Shown: positions 12,132-23,249, numbered from the stretch's first letter. The stretch: 64,000 nt of DNA from Isoetes taiwanensis (GCA_021234155.1 JAJEKV010000013.1:9526031-9590030); one strand, 5' to 3'. Program-made: numbers and translations. The notes: generated by a model from the sequence alone, not told the origin.

Positions 12132-12544
12132 CCCCCTTATTAATTACAAGATATTTAATTAATTATTTAACTATTAATGTATATATTAACCTATATTAAT
12201 TGATATTATCTTTAAATTTTCGAATTTTCCTAATGGTTCGAAGTGCACTTTATGAATTTGCGCCATTTTTCACCTGGGTCTCCGATTGGCATGATTCTTC
12301 GACCCATTTTAGGTGAAATTTGATGCAGATGCATAATTTTCACTCCAAATTTACTAGAAGGTTCGTTTGACTCCCTCAGATCTTCGTCTAACACTTAGCC
12401 TAATTCCTGACCCACTACCTAGGAGAAAAATTTTCCCCCATTTTCGCGGTTCGATGGTGGAAATGTTTATTTCACACCCCTATAGGCCTGTTAGACTACT
12501 TCATGGTTATGGTCAGTGCTAGTTCTTGGTCAACCAAGAACATC

Positions 12545-12556
12545 GCTCTGATACCA
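12545..12556 (-). other. Primer-binding site of E1 (initiator Met tRNA)
   Basis: TGGTATCAGAGC on the minus strand is the classic plant retrotransposon PBS complementary to the 3' end of initiator methionine tRNA. It starts one base after the LTR end (GCGTCACA). It fixes the minus orientation of E1. Confidence 0.9.
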
Positions 12557-14570
12557 TTGTGACGCTCCCTGCTAAACATACGGCGCTTGGCCGTACACTC
12601 GGCAGAAATCCCCATCCGGCAAAGAACCATGGGCCCGCCCGTCTACCCGCACTCGAGGTGACTCTTAGTGCGGGGAGGGAACACGAAGGTGTCTTGCGCG
12701 CCCTTCCCCTATGGGCTCCTATAACAGCGGAAGCGATAACACGTCAGAACTAGCATCAACATATACAAATACTACCTCGGAGGGTAGTGCATCGCACATA
12801 AACCAATGCAAAGATGATAATCACGAATAGTAAAACATGAGAGCTCCTACCCTACTCCGGACTGTCGTGAGGATGACTGACCGCTAGGGCCTCAAGATAG
12901 AGCAGACCGAAGTCATGGCAATGGGCAGGGGCGGGTATAGAACAATGGCTAGGGTTGACCACTCCATCCGCCCCCCCTGTGCATACTTTGTGGATGGGCT
13001 AGATCGGGGCTCGACGGGACTCTAGCCTTCCGGATCACGCAATCCCATGGCATCACCCATCGGGACTACTCCAGTTGCATCTCCTGGTCCGATGAGGCGG
13101 GAAGGGTTACATCTCCCCTTCCCGGGGTCTAGAGGTGCCGTGGGCGGCTAGAGAATCGCGGGCGACACCGCGATTCTGCACCCGGACCGAACCCCCAAAG
13201 CGAGAGCCAAGCCAACACTTGCAGCTCTCAAGAGGCGGGGGCAACACCATTGCCCCGGAGGTGTCGGACCCATGCTCGCCCACCCTGAAGTGACCGGAGC
13301 CATAAGCCTAGCCCACTATGGGATCCCCGAAGCCCCCACTCGGCAGGGATCCTCCCTCCACTTTCCCTCTAGCCCGTTATCCGGTCTTTGAGTCATATCA
13401 TAGCCTCAATAGCACGGTGGGCTCCTATGCCACAAAGCCGCAACTAATAGGAACTAAGGGATCTACTCTAGGTGCATACTACATATGGCTCTAGGTCTCT
13501 ACCCCCCTTCCCAATACAAGAGGAGCAAACATGATCAACCATCATCACATAATCATCACATCATGAGAATAATCATGAAAGACATCTTAACCCTAATCCC
13601 ATACAACTAACTGCTAGCCGGTTAGGAGTTCCCTTTGATTAGGAGTTCAGATATTGAATATATGGAATTTCTAGGATGGCTCTACTCTAGATACAAAATA
13701 CTACTTACATGCAAATGCTATTCGGGTGACTATCCCGCATTCTATCCTCATACACGCTCTGATGCTCTCCCTCGGTCCGACATCGGTGTAGCCGACTCAC
13801 AGAGCTGCTGATTCTGCTCCAAGCGCGAGTCTACCTGCTTTGCGGGGAATGCTTTGCGCAGCCTATGCCACAGCGAGGCGATGTTGAGAAGCGGGGTTCG
13901 AGCGGTAGGTCGATCTCACGGGTGCTAGAATTTGGAAAGAGGTCTAGGGTTAGGGTTTATGCCTATAAGTTAGGTCCACCTAGGATGCCGCGTGGCAATC
14001 CGGGTGAGGCTCAAGGTGGCGGATCAAAGCGCACTAATGACGCAGTGCGCTAATAAAAGCATGCTGAAGATTCCTAAGATTCCCTTAAATTCGGCGACTT
14101 TTCGGTCTTTTAAAAATGGACCACAAATTTAGATTTGAGGTGCCATTTTGATTCAAGATTTTAATAAATGAAAGTCTTTAGACTTGTAGATTACATCGAT
14201 ATAGGGTAGAAAATAAAAGTAGTTTTTGTAAAAAGTAGCACATCACGGAAATCTACAATGCAGAAAACACCACTAGAATCTAAATTAAGTAGATTAGTTA
14301 ACAACTATCAAGAAGGGGCCGAATCAAGGTTCACCGAATAGGCTAAAGGAAAAAAACAAAACACAAAGAGGCTATCTCTTGGCTATAGACAGTAAAAACG
14401 AGGAAGGCTGGGTTTTTGGTGGAACACAAAATGCTACAAAATCCTGCATACTTGACAGACAAGCAACTTAAGTACGTCGACCTCCTCTTAGAAGGTGACC
14501 GGAAAGACGAAGAAGAGAAGCATAACAGACTATATGCATGTAAGAAATTCTTGTTTTTCCTGTGTCTATG

Positions 14571-17241
14571 GCTATGCACGCATAGCACAATATAAAATCT
14601 TGTTACTTGTGGCTATGCACGCCTAGCAGAACATAAAATGGTGTTGCCTGCATCTATGCAAGCATAGCATAAAACATCTAACTGAGGCCACATAAGATAA
14701 AAAGCCTTTGTATGAGGTATTAATCCATGCTCTCGTTGCTCATGGATTTTTGGAATCTTCCTAATCTAGTATCCACATTCAAAATTTCAAAATGAAGCCC
14801 CAATAGTTCCTGTTAATCCATGGCATAAGATAATGGTTCATTCAGCTTTGAAAATGTTTTCCAGCAGTGAAGTGAAGTGATATCAACTGATATATCAACT
14901 GGTCTTGAACAACGGCTAAAAAATAAGAATAGGTGCTAAGTTTGCATACAAGTCCAAAAGTTGGACTTCTGCAGCCGAATCATGATAAGATAATACCACC
15001 AGAAGGCAGATTCCTCACTAACGATGCCGCAATGTATGCCTGGAACTGCTAGCTAGCAAAGAAGCCAAAATTGACATTACAATAAAACCATGAGGAGCAT
15101 GAACTTAAAATTGTTTCACTACCTTAAGCCCAACGGACATATTGATGCCAAAGATTGGAATTCCCATCTATGATAGCTCTTCTAACTCCATTAAGTTAAC
15201 CACCTGAAAGATGAAAGATGAAAGAGCTCAACTTTAATAGTCATGAGATTGACCAAAATCTATATGGTTCTAACAAAACATAATTACATTGGACCAACCT
15301 ACCTCAACCATTGCATCTAAACCTACTGATCCAGCAATTTTGACCAATGAACTTGTTCCTGTATTATTGATCCCCATGTCAACTGACTGATTAATCACAA
15401 AAATCATAAAATGTACATAAATACCTTTCTTGAGCACAATATGAATTACTGTGATGGCAGAAGCACCAGATTCCCTTGTTTCTGCAATCTTGAAAATGTG
15501 AAACCGACAAGTAAGCAAAAATTCTAGTTGGGACAACTGCCTTATAAGATAAATTGTTCCATCGCCTACCTGAATAGGATGGATGATCCAGTCTTTCAAA
15601 GAACGAGGCACATCCACAAATTGTAACATCAATTGGGAACGATGATCGTTTAAAATTAGCATTGACATCATGCAGCATAAAATAGACCCTAAGTCTTTGT
15701 GTAAAGCTCCAAAGCCGTGGCAAAGCTCAGCGGCAAACATAAAATAGAAGAAGGGCTCCGTTGTTGTGCAAAGAAGATTAACCTATTCATCATTATCTAC
15801 TCACGAAATCAGAAGTTTGAGGCTTTTTCTTTGGATTCATGCTCCAACTTGAGAAAAATCTAAACCGAAAGATGCAAAAAGAACCCCAATCGATGTTTTC
15901 CATCACAAATAATGGCACAAAAATTTCACAAAAGCCCCATTTTTTTCACAAATCTTACCTCCAACTTTCTTCTTTATGACCGCCAAGAACACTTTAGAAC
16001 ACAAAGGTGCCTAAAATCGTCAAATCGTCACGATACTTGAAGACAAAAAAAAAGGAAAAAAAAAAAGTCACTGTTGCTATGCGCGCATAGCAAAAAGATT
16101 TTTTTGTCTATGCGCGCATAGACACGACCTACCAGGTAAATTTCTACCTACCCATTTTTTTTACAACCTACTAATTTGTACCTACGCAATATTTTCCTAC
16201 CTATTTATTTTACCAATGGTTATTTCAGTAGAAATGGTTTCTAGACCATTTCTATTGTTTAGTTCATTGCAGATGTTACGAGGTATTTATGGTTTGAAAA
16301 GCTTCTAACATAGTGGCAACCTTAACCATAGCTATATCTTTTTTTTTGCCTCAACGTTGATTATGTGCACATAACTTGGGTCTCTTTTTTTGCACCTTTT
16401 AGATTATGCAGGCTTAGCTTGAAAAATTATTTATCCTTCTAGGCAAAAGCCTGGCAACCTTCTTTTTCCTTCTAGTTGGCTCTAGGAGCCTAGCTCACCA
16501 ACATTTCCTCTGGAATTGAAGCATTGAAGCCATTAAAATGATGTAGTTGGATGAGGGTAGACAATTCCCCTTTTTATTTTTGTGCTTTGGAATTTTACTT
16601 GTGTTTTACACCATCTCAGATAGCGAACTCATGCTTTCCAGAATTAAAGGGACTGATTGGATTTGTGTCAACATTACAAAAATTGAATTGGAAGTAAAGC
16701 CAGGAGATTAATTTGTTTTGCTTGGCATTGAATGTATTCTTGAGAACGACGTAGAAGCTTGAGGATATCAAAAATTGAGTATTTGGCTCAAGATAGATAC
16801 ATAAGCATTAATGGTAATTTGTAAAAGAAGGTTATACAATATACAGTTTGGAAGCCGTCAAAGTCAATATAGAACTAGTATGGCTGCATCGCTACTTGTT
16901 CTTTTTCTGATGTAGACTCTTCTTATTGGAAATACAAAGGATAATTATTGTATGCTTTGTATTCACATTTGGACAAAGTCATGAAAGCCGACCATGTTTA
17001 CAGAATTCTTCCAGGCTTTTTAATTTAGTTGCCCCTTGTGCAGACAATGTTTCAAAAGTTTTTTTAATGATGTTTCAGATCTTTGTCTATGCGCTCATAG
17101 ACAAACATTAAGGTTTATGCGCACGCAAGGACAAACACTATGCTGACTGTGAACAGAAAAAACATTATTTATTATTAATTATTGAATTTTCAAACAATGG
17201 TTTGTAAAAAAAATGTGCATGTCTATGCGCGCATAGACATG
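14571..17241. repeat. Dispersed palindromes with core CTATGCGCGCATAG
   Basis: Palindromes or near-palindromes occur at 14571-14586, 14612-14627, 14653-14669, 16073-16092, 16105-16122, 17084-17103 and 17218-17241. The last is a perfect 24-bp palindrome around GTCTATGCGCGCATAGAC. A degraded one lies near 17115-17132. All are inside the TIR element and I saw none elsewhere in the window. Confidence 0.8.
15270..15740 (-). other. Unassigned coding-like stretch in the TIR element
   Basis: A 156-codon minus-strand frame starting MFAAELCHGFGALHKDLG, overlapped by a second long frame (15723-15391), stands out from the AT-rich surroundings. Splice-like signals (CAG/GTAGG near 15570, an AAGGTATTT donor near 15420) suggest captured host exons. 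I recognise no domain. A Pack-MULE-type captured gene fragment is a possibility, not a finding. Confidence 0.3.
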
Positions 17242-17792
17242 CTTATCTGTTTAACTTTACATTTTGGCCGAAAAGGCCCTTGCATCATTATTTGCAGTTT
17301 CTTTGATGCTTCTAACTGTTCATCGTATTGTGTTTGTGTGTACGTGCACCCAGGTCAAGTGCATAAACGTTTAAAATACTACAGAAAACGACCTCCCTTT
17401 TAATTATAAATGTTGTATTTTGTTTGTTTGTTCCAAAAAATGCACCTTTTTTAAGGTCAAAGGACCGTTTCTCTAAATTTTTTCTTAAGATATGCCAAAA
17501 GTACCGAATTTTGGGGTTTTTTTAAAAGGAATCTTTTTGTGTGCGCAATCGCACTACAGGTCATTAGTGCGATTGATCCGTCACCTTGTTGTGAGTCCTG
17601 TGTGGCGGTGCCCCAATAGGTTAAGGCCACGTGGATAATGGCTTAAACTATGGTTGGCTAAGTTATGAGAATAACTTAGCCATGCCCCCTAGTGCCACAA
17701 TCTATGGTATACAAGGCTATGAAGATAGACTTGTATGGTGACGGATCCAGGAATATACGTATTTATGGCGTATATTCCCCTGGACCGTCACA

Positions 17793-18266
17793 GATTTTCC
17801 ATCAAACTGAGCCAATTTCCTGTTTTTCCATGTACTGGTAATTGCGGTGTCCACGATCTTGCGGTACTCCTTATCTTTTTCTAGCATGGTGACCTAACGA
17901 CACAGAGGATTGTGAAGATTCAGAGGTGTTGGTCTGTGAAGAGGTGTCACTTTCGCTAGAAGAGCTTCTTCGATGCTTGTCATGGTGTCTCTTTTGTACA
18001 GTCACGGGTGCTGGTGCCGGTGCGGGTGGCTGCTCGGTTGGTGGACTTGGCAGTGGTGGCGGTAACTCGGGTCTAATTTCCGGTGCGAACGGCGGAGGAT
18101 TTGTGTTCAACACATAGGTCTGCAGCTCTACCAATTGTCTCTTTATCAACAAGAGCTCTTGCTCGGGTGTCAATCTGCCCGCATCCGAGGGGGTGTGCCA
18201 AGAAGCATTACGTACACCGTCTATATTGACAATAAGAAGGTATAAGCGGACGTAATGTGATACCAA
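17793..18266 (-). pseudogene. Gag N-terminal part of element A
   Basis: The frame 18266-17871 contains LTPEQELLLIKRQLVELQTY, then a Pro-rich stretch and a His/Ser-rich stretch. An overlapping frame up to the E1 junction reads KDKEYRKIVDTAITSTWK followed by NRKLAQFDGK. That matches E1 gag VDVAMTNVWKTKEARRK. The E1 LTR begins right after the FDGKS codons, so E1 truncated this gag. The rest is at 1200-550. Confidence 0.65.
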
Positions 18267-18484
18267 GTGTCACAATGAAGGTCATTTTAAATAGTACCAC
18301 GAAATAGCAATAAGGACAATACAAGAGAATGAAGGAAAGTAACTTTATTAAAAAGCCAAAGTGACAATTACATTGGAGGGTCGTTTTAACAAAAAAAACT
18401 TGAGGCTATACAAAACTTAAGATTATACATTGGACAATTTTAACCAACACGCACTTAGCCATAAAAAGGCTGTAGGGGGCAGGC

Positions 18485-18997
18485 CTAGGGCTGCGTGAAA
18501 GGGTACAGGATAGAGTAGCGAATACTCTCCCGTACTGCCCTCACTACCTTGTAGCGAGCCCATGCCTGGACGATAACATACTGGTAATCTAACGTAGGAT
18601 TAACAATGAGCAAATTGAAGAGGTCTCTTAATGCGTAGAAGATCTGCCATAGATGATCATTTGCGTCGGCAAAAGCCTCATGCTTCGTCATATCCCAATA
18701 ATTCTAGGTACGACGGAGAGTCTGTTCTAGATGCTCGAAGGCGCGCTCACGGAGGATAGTGACAATTTCAAACCCCTTAGTTGGATCATAGGGCTCTCCT
18801 TCATCTACGGGTTCCTCTGCTTCATGGTCGACATCCCCAAAATGCCAGTCTACATACTCTTGACCATAATCCTGCTCTGGAGGTAGCTGATCCTCCCCTC
18901 GCAGTGCTTCGGGTATTTTGTCCTCGTTTTCTTCCACCTCATCGTCTGTAAGACGACAATAATGAATATACCAAATGGAATGATTTTTATATTCCAA
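18485..18997 (-). pseudogene. Accessory ORF of element A, acidic, unassigned
   Basis: Two stretches (18997-18704 and 18691-18485) are in the same frame, separated by a single TAG at 18706-18704. The first is strongly acidic (DDEVEENEDKIPEALRGEDQ) and the second begins MTKHEAFADANDHLWQIF. Acceptor-like CTCTTTTAG and CTTACAG sites near its start hint that it could be spliced to the ORF at 19170-20556. No known domain is seen. Its place between the H3 ORF and gag makes it part of the extra coding cargo. Confidence 0.5.
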
Positions 18998-19169
18998 ACC
19001 CTAAAAGAGACAAACAAGTATCATAGGGAAACAATTTAATTGTACCCAACGATACAATAATCATAAAACATAAGAAAATAGCATATATATTATATGATGG
19101 CTTAAAAAAATTGCCAATCAAAGATTACATCTATACGCAATACAAAGATTTATAATTGTAAAAAGATAT

Positions 19170-20556
19170 CTAAGAACTAGATTCCTCATCTTCGTCCATA
19201 GGCTGAGGAGGTGGCCGGTAGCGCATCAAGGTGGTGCTGGGACTAGCAGAGAGGGCAGCTCGAGCTGCTGCCTCTGGTGGTAAGCAAGTGGCCAAGGGTG
19301 CTGCCACAAGGAGTCGCATACTAGCGCAGCCCGCCACGTCCCTCAATGCCACGATATCCAAATCTCGTCGGACCAAGGTGATAGTGGTGATAGTCAATCT
19401 TCTTATGGCCCGCCAAAGTGGATAACGCGCGGAGCGCCCACCAAGATGCTTCAGAAGAAGGCCCCAAGTTCTTGGAGAAGAACAAGACCTCACCTTGCCG
19501 GAAGGCTGAAAGGAAGAATCGGGTCAAATGGTTGCCCATTGCCCTAATTTGCGGATCCTTGGAGGTCTCTGCTTCCTTTTCCAAGTTGACAGGGATCTTC
19601 TCCTGCTCTGCTTCTTCTTTGTCATCCTGGAGACATATTTTTCTATCCAAAAGATCCTCCTCACCCATGTCTACTTCTGCCATGGTGATTTGTAATGGCT
19701 GACTTGTTGAAGGAGGTCGCCTGTGAGCTGCAAACTGCTCCTCCGGAGGTTGGGGATCGTCGGTCATTAGAACCTGCCGGAGAGTCAAAAGGGTCTCAAC
19801 GGACTCTAGCTCTTCTGGCCGAAATACTAACAAGTTCTCGACTTGTGGCGGATGCACAACAGGTGTTGTAAAGTTGAAGAAGTCATCCTGGCAGTACTCC
19901 GCAAGGTCATAGAGGACCTCTATCTTTCGGCGGCCCCGCATATCAGCAATGATGCGGTAAGCCCACATGATATCCTCCAAGATGAGATACTCTTGGTTGT
20001 TCAAGAGTATGGTAGGGAGGAGATTTAGCCCTTCAAGCTTGAGGGCTTTATCCCGACTTGCCGGTGCTTCCGTAGCTAGCTCCTTCCATCTTGCAAAGTC
20101 CTGCTCGTCGACGACTTCATCGTCCTCCGGGTCAGGGGGTACTGGTGTGGTAGAATGCTCTGTGGCTATCTGCTCATCCTCTATGTACTGGTCCATGATG
20201 ATGGCCAGCGCAAATCGAGCCTCAAAGCAGAGTTCCCGATCTATAGTGATGATAGGGAGGTCGGTCCCTCTCCTCCTAATGCCCTTAATGACATTCCGGG
20301 CATGGTCATCGCCTCCCAACATCTCGAGCAAGGTGTGGAAGTCAAGGTAGAGCTGTGAGTCATCTTCATTGAGGACACAAGCAGGCACGATCTCTTCAGA
20401 GTAAAACTGAAGAAAAGCAGCGTAGTCGGGGTGCGCCTGCATGTTGTGGATGAGATCCACTTGCTGGCGCAGATAAGGATGAAGAACATCAAAGGGAACC
20501 GCGGGGTCCCAGTGCTCACCATCCAGGTACCACTGTTGTAGAGTCGGGCGAGCCAT
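19170..20556 (-). CDS. Large accessory ORF of element A, unassigned (about 0.46 kb lies in a second frame)
   Basis: From ATG 20556, 411 codons are open and begin MARPTLQQWYLDGEHWDP. The frame ends at 19321, but a better continuation, in another frame, runs 19493-19170 and ends in an acidic tail, QPMDEDEESSS, so one indel near 19420-19440 is likely. The protein is rich in Glu, Asp and Leu and looks globular in its first 300 residues. I recognise no family. The MAR- start faintly recalls the H3-like ORFs. A TATA box and telo-box lie about 60-85 bp upstream. It is the longest intact ORF in the window, longer than any gag or pol piece. Confidence 0.6.
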
Positions 20557-20611
20557 GAGGAAGAAGGCGTAAGGGAGGAGGAGGAAAACGCTGAAAGCAA
20601 AAACGAAAATG

Positions 20612-20642
20612 AAACCCTAATGGGCCAAAAAGTGGCTTTATA
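20612..20642 (-). promoter_or_regulatory. TATA box and telo-box upstream of the 20556 ORF
   Basis: On the minus strand TATAAAGCC (20642-20634) is followed by GGCCCATTAGGGTTTC, which contains TTAGGGTTT (20620-20612), the telo-box of plant promoters active in dividing cells. The ATG is at 20556. E3 has the equivalent TATAAATAG and CATTAGGGTTCC ahead of its H3-like ORF. Confidence 0.55.
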
Positions 20643-20819
20643 CTTTTCGGCACGTTTTCCTAGGTTATAAAAAAATTATTATTTACTTAATAATTTACAT
20701 TTAAATATACACCAAGTGGCAAAAAGACACGATTTTGAGTTTATAGCTTCAAACAAAAAATATTTTACATAGATATAGATCACAAAATTTTTACAATAGA
20801 ACAAAGAAAGTTCCAACAG

Positions 20820-22010
20820 TCAGTGAAATTCCCCTCGGATCCTTCTTACGAGCTGGATATCCTTGGGCATTATGGTGACTCTTTTAGCATGAATTGCACA
20901 GAGATTAGCATCACTCACGATCTCAATGAGGTAGGCCTCGGCAGCTTCCTGGAGTGCGAGTATAGCAAAAGCCTGAAACCTCAGGTCGGTCTTGAATTCT
21001 TGAGCAATTTCCCGGACAAGACGCTGAAAGGGCAGCCGGCGTATCAATGGCTCAGTAGTCTTCTGATACTTACGTATCTCGCGAAGAGCTACTGTGCCCG
21101 GTTGGAACCTATGGGGCTTCCTCTGCTTGACAGTTGCCTTAAGCAATGGCAAGGACTTCCCGCCGGTCGAGGGATGTTTCGCCCTTTGCACGATCTGCTC
21201 CCGACGCTATGCCGACGTTTTCTTGCCAATCGCCGCGTCCTTCTGCAGTTGGGTCTTGTAACCGACACCTCCCGTTGTGGGCTTCGTAAGCTTCCTCTTC
21301 CTATTACCCCATCTTCCCTCTGTCTCCTGTGCAACCCGTTGATCTCCCTCCTGATCAACATTTTGATCTGCGCCCTGCTGTATTTGGGCAACCTCCTCTG
21401 CTCTACGGATCCGCTCTGTCTCCGCATCCCGGGCCTCCCTGTCCTGGCGCACTCGTATTCGCCTTGCAATCTCCGTATGGTACCGGTCCGTGTGAGCTCG
21501 CATGTCGGCTTACACGAGGTCCATGCGGTCTTGTGTGAAGCTAGGTGGAACATTTTCGAAGATAAAGCTATGTAGTTCTTCGTTCCAATAAAAAGGGGGA
21601 AGATTATAATGGTCCCTGTACAAAAGCACATGACCTCTACCAAGGTAATAAAAACGGCTAGCTCGCTCTTCTGGGAGGTTGCTAGCTATTTGCTGGAGGT
21701 CCTCTATCCTAGCAAGGTGCAAAATTCTTTGGGCCTCAGTTCGGATAAGCTCCACGGGATCCTCCTCTGGGCTCGGCGACGGGTAAACAATAATGTAAGG
21801 TTGGTCTGCAGCATTCAGCTTCATAAGGAACCGCTCGTTAAAGTGAAGAATAGGGTACGGTATTCTGTGGTTCTCAGTAAAATGGGTCACGAGCAGGTCT
21901 AAAACAGTGTCGACCATGGAGCTATCATCTGCGAGATGGTCTACTAGCACGCTATACAGCTGGAAGACATTCGCCTTCTTTAGGTCTACTGTAAGCTTGA
22001 AGCGCGGCAT
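20820..22010 (-). pseudogene. Histone H3 fold on a long N-terminal extension (element A)
   Basis: One reading frame runs 22010 to 20820, interrupted only by in-frame stops TAA (21512-21510) and TAG (21209-21207). Part 1 (166 codons) begins MPRFKLTVDLKKANVFQLYS and is unassigned. Part 2 is charged and ends RKRKLTKPTTGGV...KKTSA. Part 3 is H3: [78 protein letters not shown] and RRIRGE. The fold is close to canonical H3 with no long loop 1 of the CENH3 type. The usual ARTKQTAR tail is absent. It lies between PBS and gag of element A. Readthrough, sequence error or decay are all possible for the two stops. Confidence 0.85.
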
Positions 22011-22192
22011 GGTGATGTCTAGCGATGGATAGCAAGAGAAGAAGTAGGGCGCTCAGGCTAAGATAGATGGCGCTAGAGACTAGCCGAAGGCGCTAGATGG
22101 TTAGGGTAGTTGCAGGGTGGCAGTGGAGGTCGGCTATGGCGACAAGAATGCTCAACTCCGGCGGCTATGGCGGCAGAAGGCATCCCAACTAA

Positions 22193-22743
22193 CCATTAGG
22201 ATTTTTTTGAGATTCAAAAAGGGCCTTCAAAACATGCCAACTAAGCCAAATGAAGATAAATGAACTACCAATCAGAAATCAGAGCCTGACGGGTCCAGTC
22301 AGCAAAACTGTTATAACTAACTCACTGGATCACATTTTCTAGTATAACTATTGATAGAAAAGTCCAAATGAGCTCTCCTTTAGTGCAATAGATAGATCTC
22401 ATTGAGATCTTTCCAACCTTGGGTGCTTTGCACATACTTTAACCACTTATGATTGTCAAAACTCCAAAAAATATGGTTTTTACCATTTTTTACTATCCCA
22501 TGGGGATAAAAGATATACAAACCACCCAAGGTTGGAAAGATCTCAATGAGATCTATCTATTGCGCCAAACAAGAGCTCATTTAGACTTTTCTATCAACAC
22601 TTATGCTAGAAAATGTGATCCAGTGAGTTAGTTATAACTGTTTTGCTGACTGGATTACCAGTTCTGTTTTCTGATTGGTAGTTCATATAGCTTAGTCAGC
22701 AATTCTTAGAAGGCCCTTTTATGATCTCAAAAAATCCCTAATG
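22193..22743. repeat. Foldback (long inverted repeat) in the leader of element A
   Basis: Arms 22193-22431 and 22508-22743 are inverted copies about 240 bp long with a spacer of about 75 bp. Shared blocks include CATTAGGGATTTTTT, GAACTACCAATCAGAAA, TTATAACTAACTCACTGGAT and AGATAGATCTCATTGAGATC. Transcribed from the element it would form a long hairpin RNA. It may be a MITE that inserted in the leader; no clear target duplication is visible. Confidence 0.8.
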
Positions 22744-22857
22744 ACACTTTTCAGAAAAAGTAACACAAATTTGAATCTACTTTTTAACTTTTTTGAAAAG
22801 TTTCTATTTTTTTTTTTTTTTTTAAACGGACGCGTATTTTTATACACAGGACCGTAT

Positions 22858-22925
22858 GGGGCGCTGCTAGCGTTATACGCTAATATTTTTTCGAGAAAAA
22901 CACTCCATCCGACAGCAGCGCCCCT
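22858..22925. repeat. Short inverted repeat GGGGCGCTGCT / AGCAGCGCCCC
   Basis: Eleven-base perfect arms at 22858-22868 and 22915-22925 enclose a smaller palindrome, TAGCGTTATACGCTA. It lies between the foldback and the PBS of element A and could form a stem in the leader RNA. Confidence 0.6.
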
Positions 22926-23235
22926 TTTGCTTTTCCGCCTTGCTGTCGCCATTTCGCCCTCGGGTAACGTGTCCCCTAGGGTATTTGTGAGGTGCCCGAT
23001 CCATTGAAACCATTTTTGCCTTCATCCGAGCTACCTACAAAAAGTTATGGCCCTTCCAAACTTGGGTTCTCTAGTCGCCCTAAACTTCTTAAAACTTACA
23101 ATTTATTACATCAACCTAGCACAGAACCAAACATCGAAGAGTTAAACAGTCCAACTAGCTTAAACTCCCACCTAACTACCGAACTAACGAGTTAGGGGTT
23201 TGGTCCGTGCTATGATTTCGGGCTACCAAAATCAT

Positions 23236-23248
23236 GGCTCTGATACCA
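23236..23248 (-). other. Primer-binding site of element A
   Basis: TGGTATCAGAGCC on the minus strand, one base after the LTR end GCGTCACA, matches the 3' end of initiator Met tRNA. It is the same primer class as E1. Confidence 0.9.
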
Positions 23249-23249
23249 C

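Larger units (their letters stand above)
14012..17588. mobile_element. TIR element (possibly Mutator-like) inside the E1 5' LTR
   Basis: Ends match as inverted repeats of about 30 bp: the left end runs CAAGGTGGCGGATCAA then CGCACTAATGAC, and the right end reversed runs CAAGGTGACGGATCAA then TCGCACTAATGAC. Flanks GTGAGGCT (14004-14011) and GTGAGTCC (17591-17598) could be an imperfect 8-9 bp target duplication, as Mutator-like elements make. The LTR sequence resumes on the far side. The interior is AT-rich, has no transposase that I recognise, and holds repeated palindromes plus one unassigned coding-like stretch. Confidence 0.6.
1201..17792 (-). mobile_element. E1: Ty3/gypsy LTR retrotransposon carrying an H3-like ORF
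   Basis: This is a complete but decayed minus-strand element. In transcription order it has a 5' LTR (17792-12558), a Met-initiator-tRNA PBS (12556-12545), an H3-like ORF (11988-10927), hairpin repeats, unassigned degenerate ORFs, gag (8240-7139), protease, RT-RNase H and integrase (to 3624), a polypurine tract (2831-2821) and a 3' LTR (2820 to about 1201). It sits inside the gag gene of element A. The 5' LTR is itself split by a 3.6-kb insertion. An extra ORF between PBS and gag is known for Tat/Ogre elements, but a histone H3-like one is not something I recognise. The left boundary at 1201 is approximate because the terminal bases have diverged. Confidence 0.8.
12558..17792 (-). repeat. 5' LTR of E1, interrupted
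   Basis: On the minus strand it starts TGTGACGGTCCAGG (17792) and ends AGCGTCACA (12558), giving TG...CA termini. Without the insertion at 14012-17588 it is about 1.66 kb, close to the 1.62 kb of the 3' LTR. It is followed directly by the PBS. Confidence 0.8.

Noticed and set aside
14571-17241. CRISPR-like array
   Set aside because: Palindromes are irregularly spaced in eukaryotic transposon DNA, with no constant repeat-spacer structure.
14012-17588. CACTA-type transposon
   Set aside because: Ends begin CAAGG, not CACTA, and the flanks suggest 8-9 bp rather than 3 bp duplication.
20820-21191. Host centromeric H3 (CENH3) gene
   Set aside because: The fold lacks the long loop 1 and the CENH3-type C-terminus; it keeps canonical IMPKDIQL and lies inside a retrotransposon between PBS and gag.
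20823-21575. 250-codon plus-strand frame across the A H3 region
   Set aside because: It is the antisense of a clear H3 fold; it has no recognisable domain and runs against the element.
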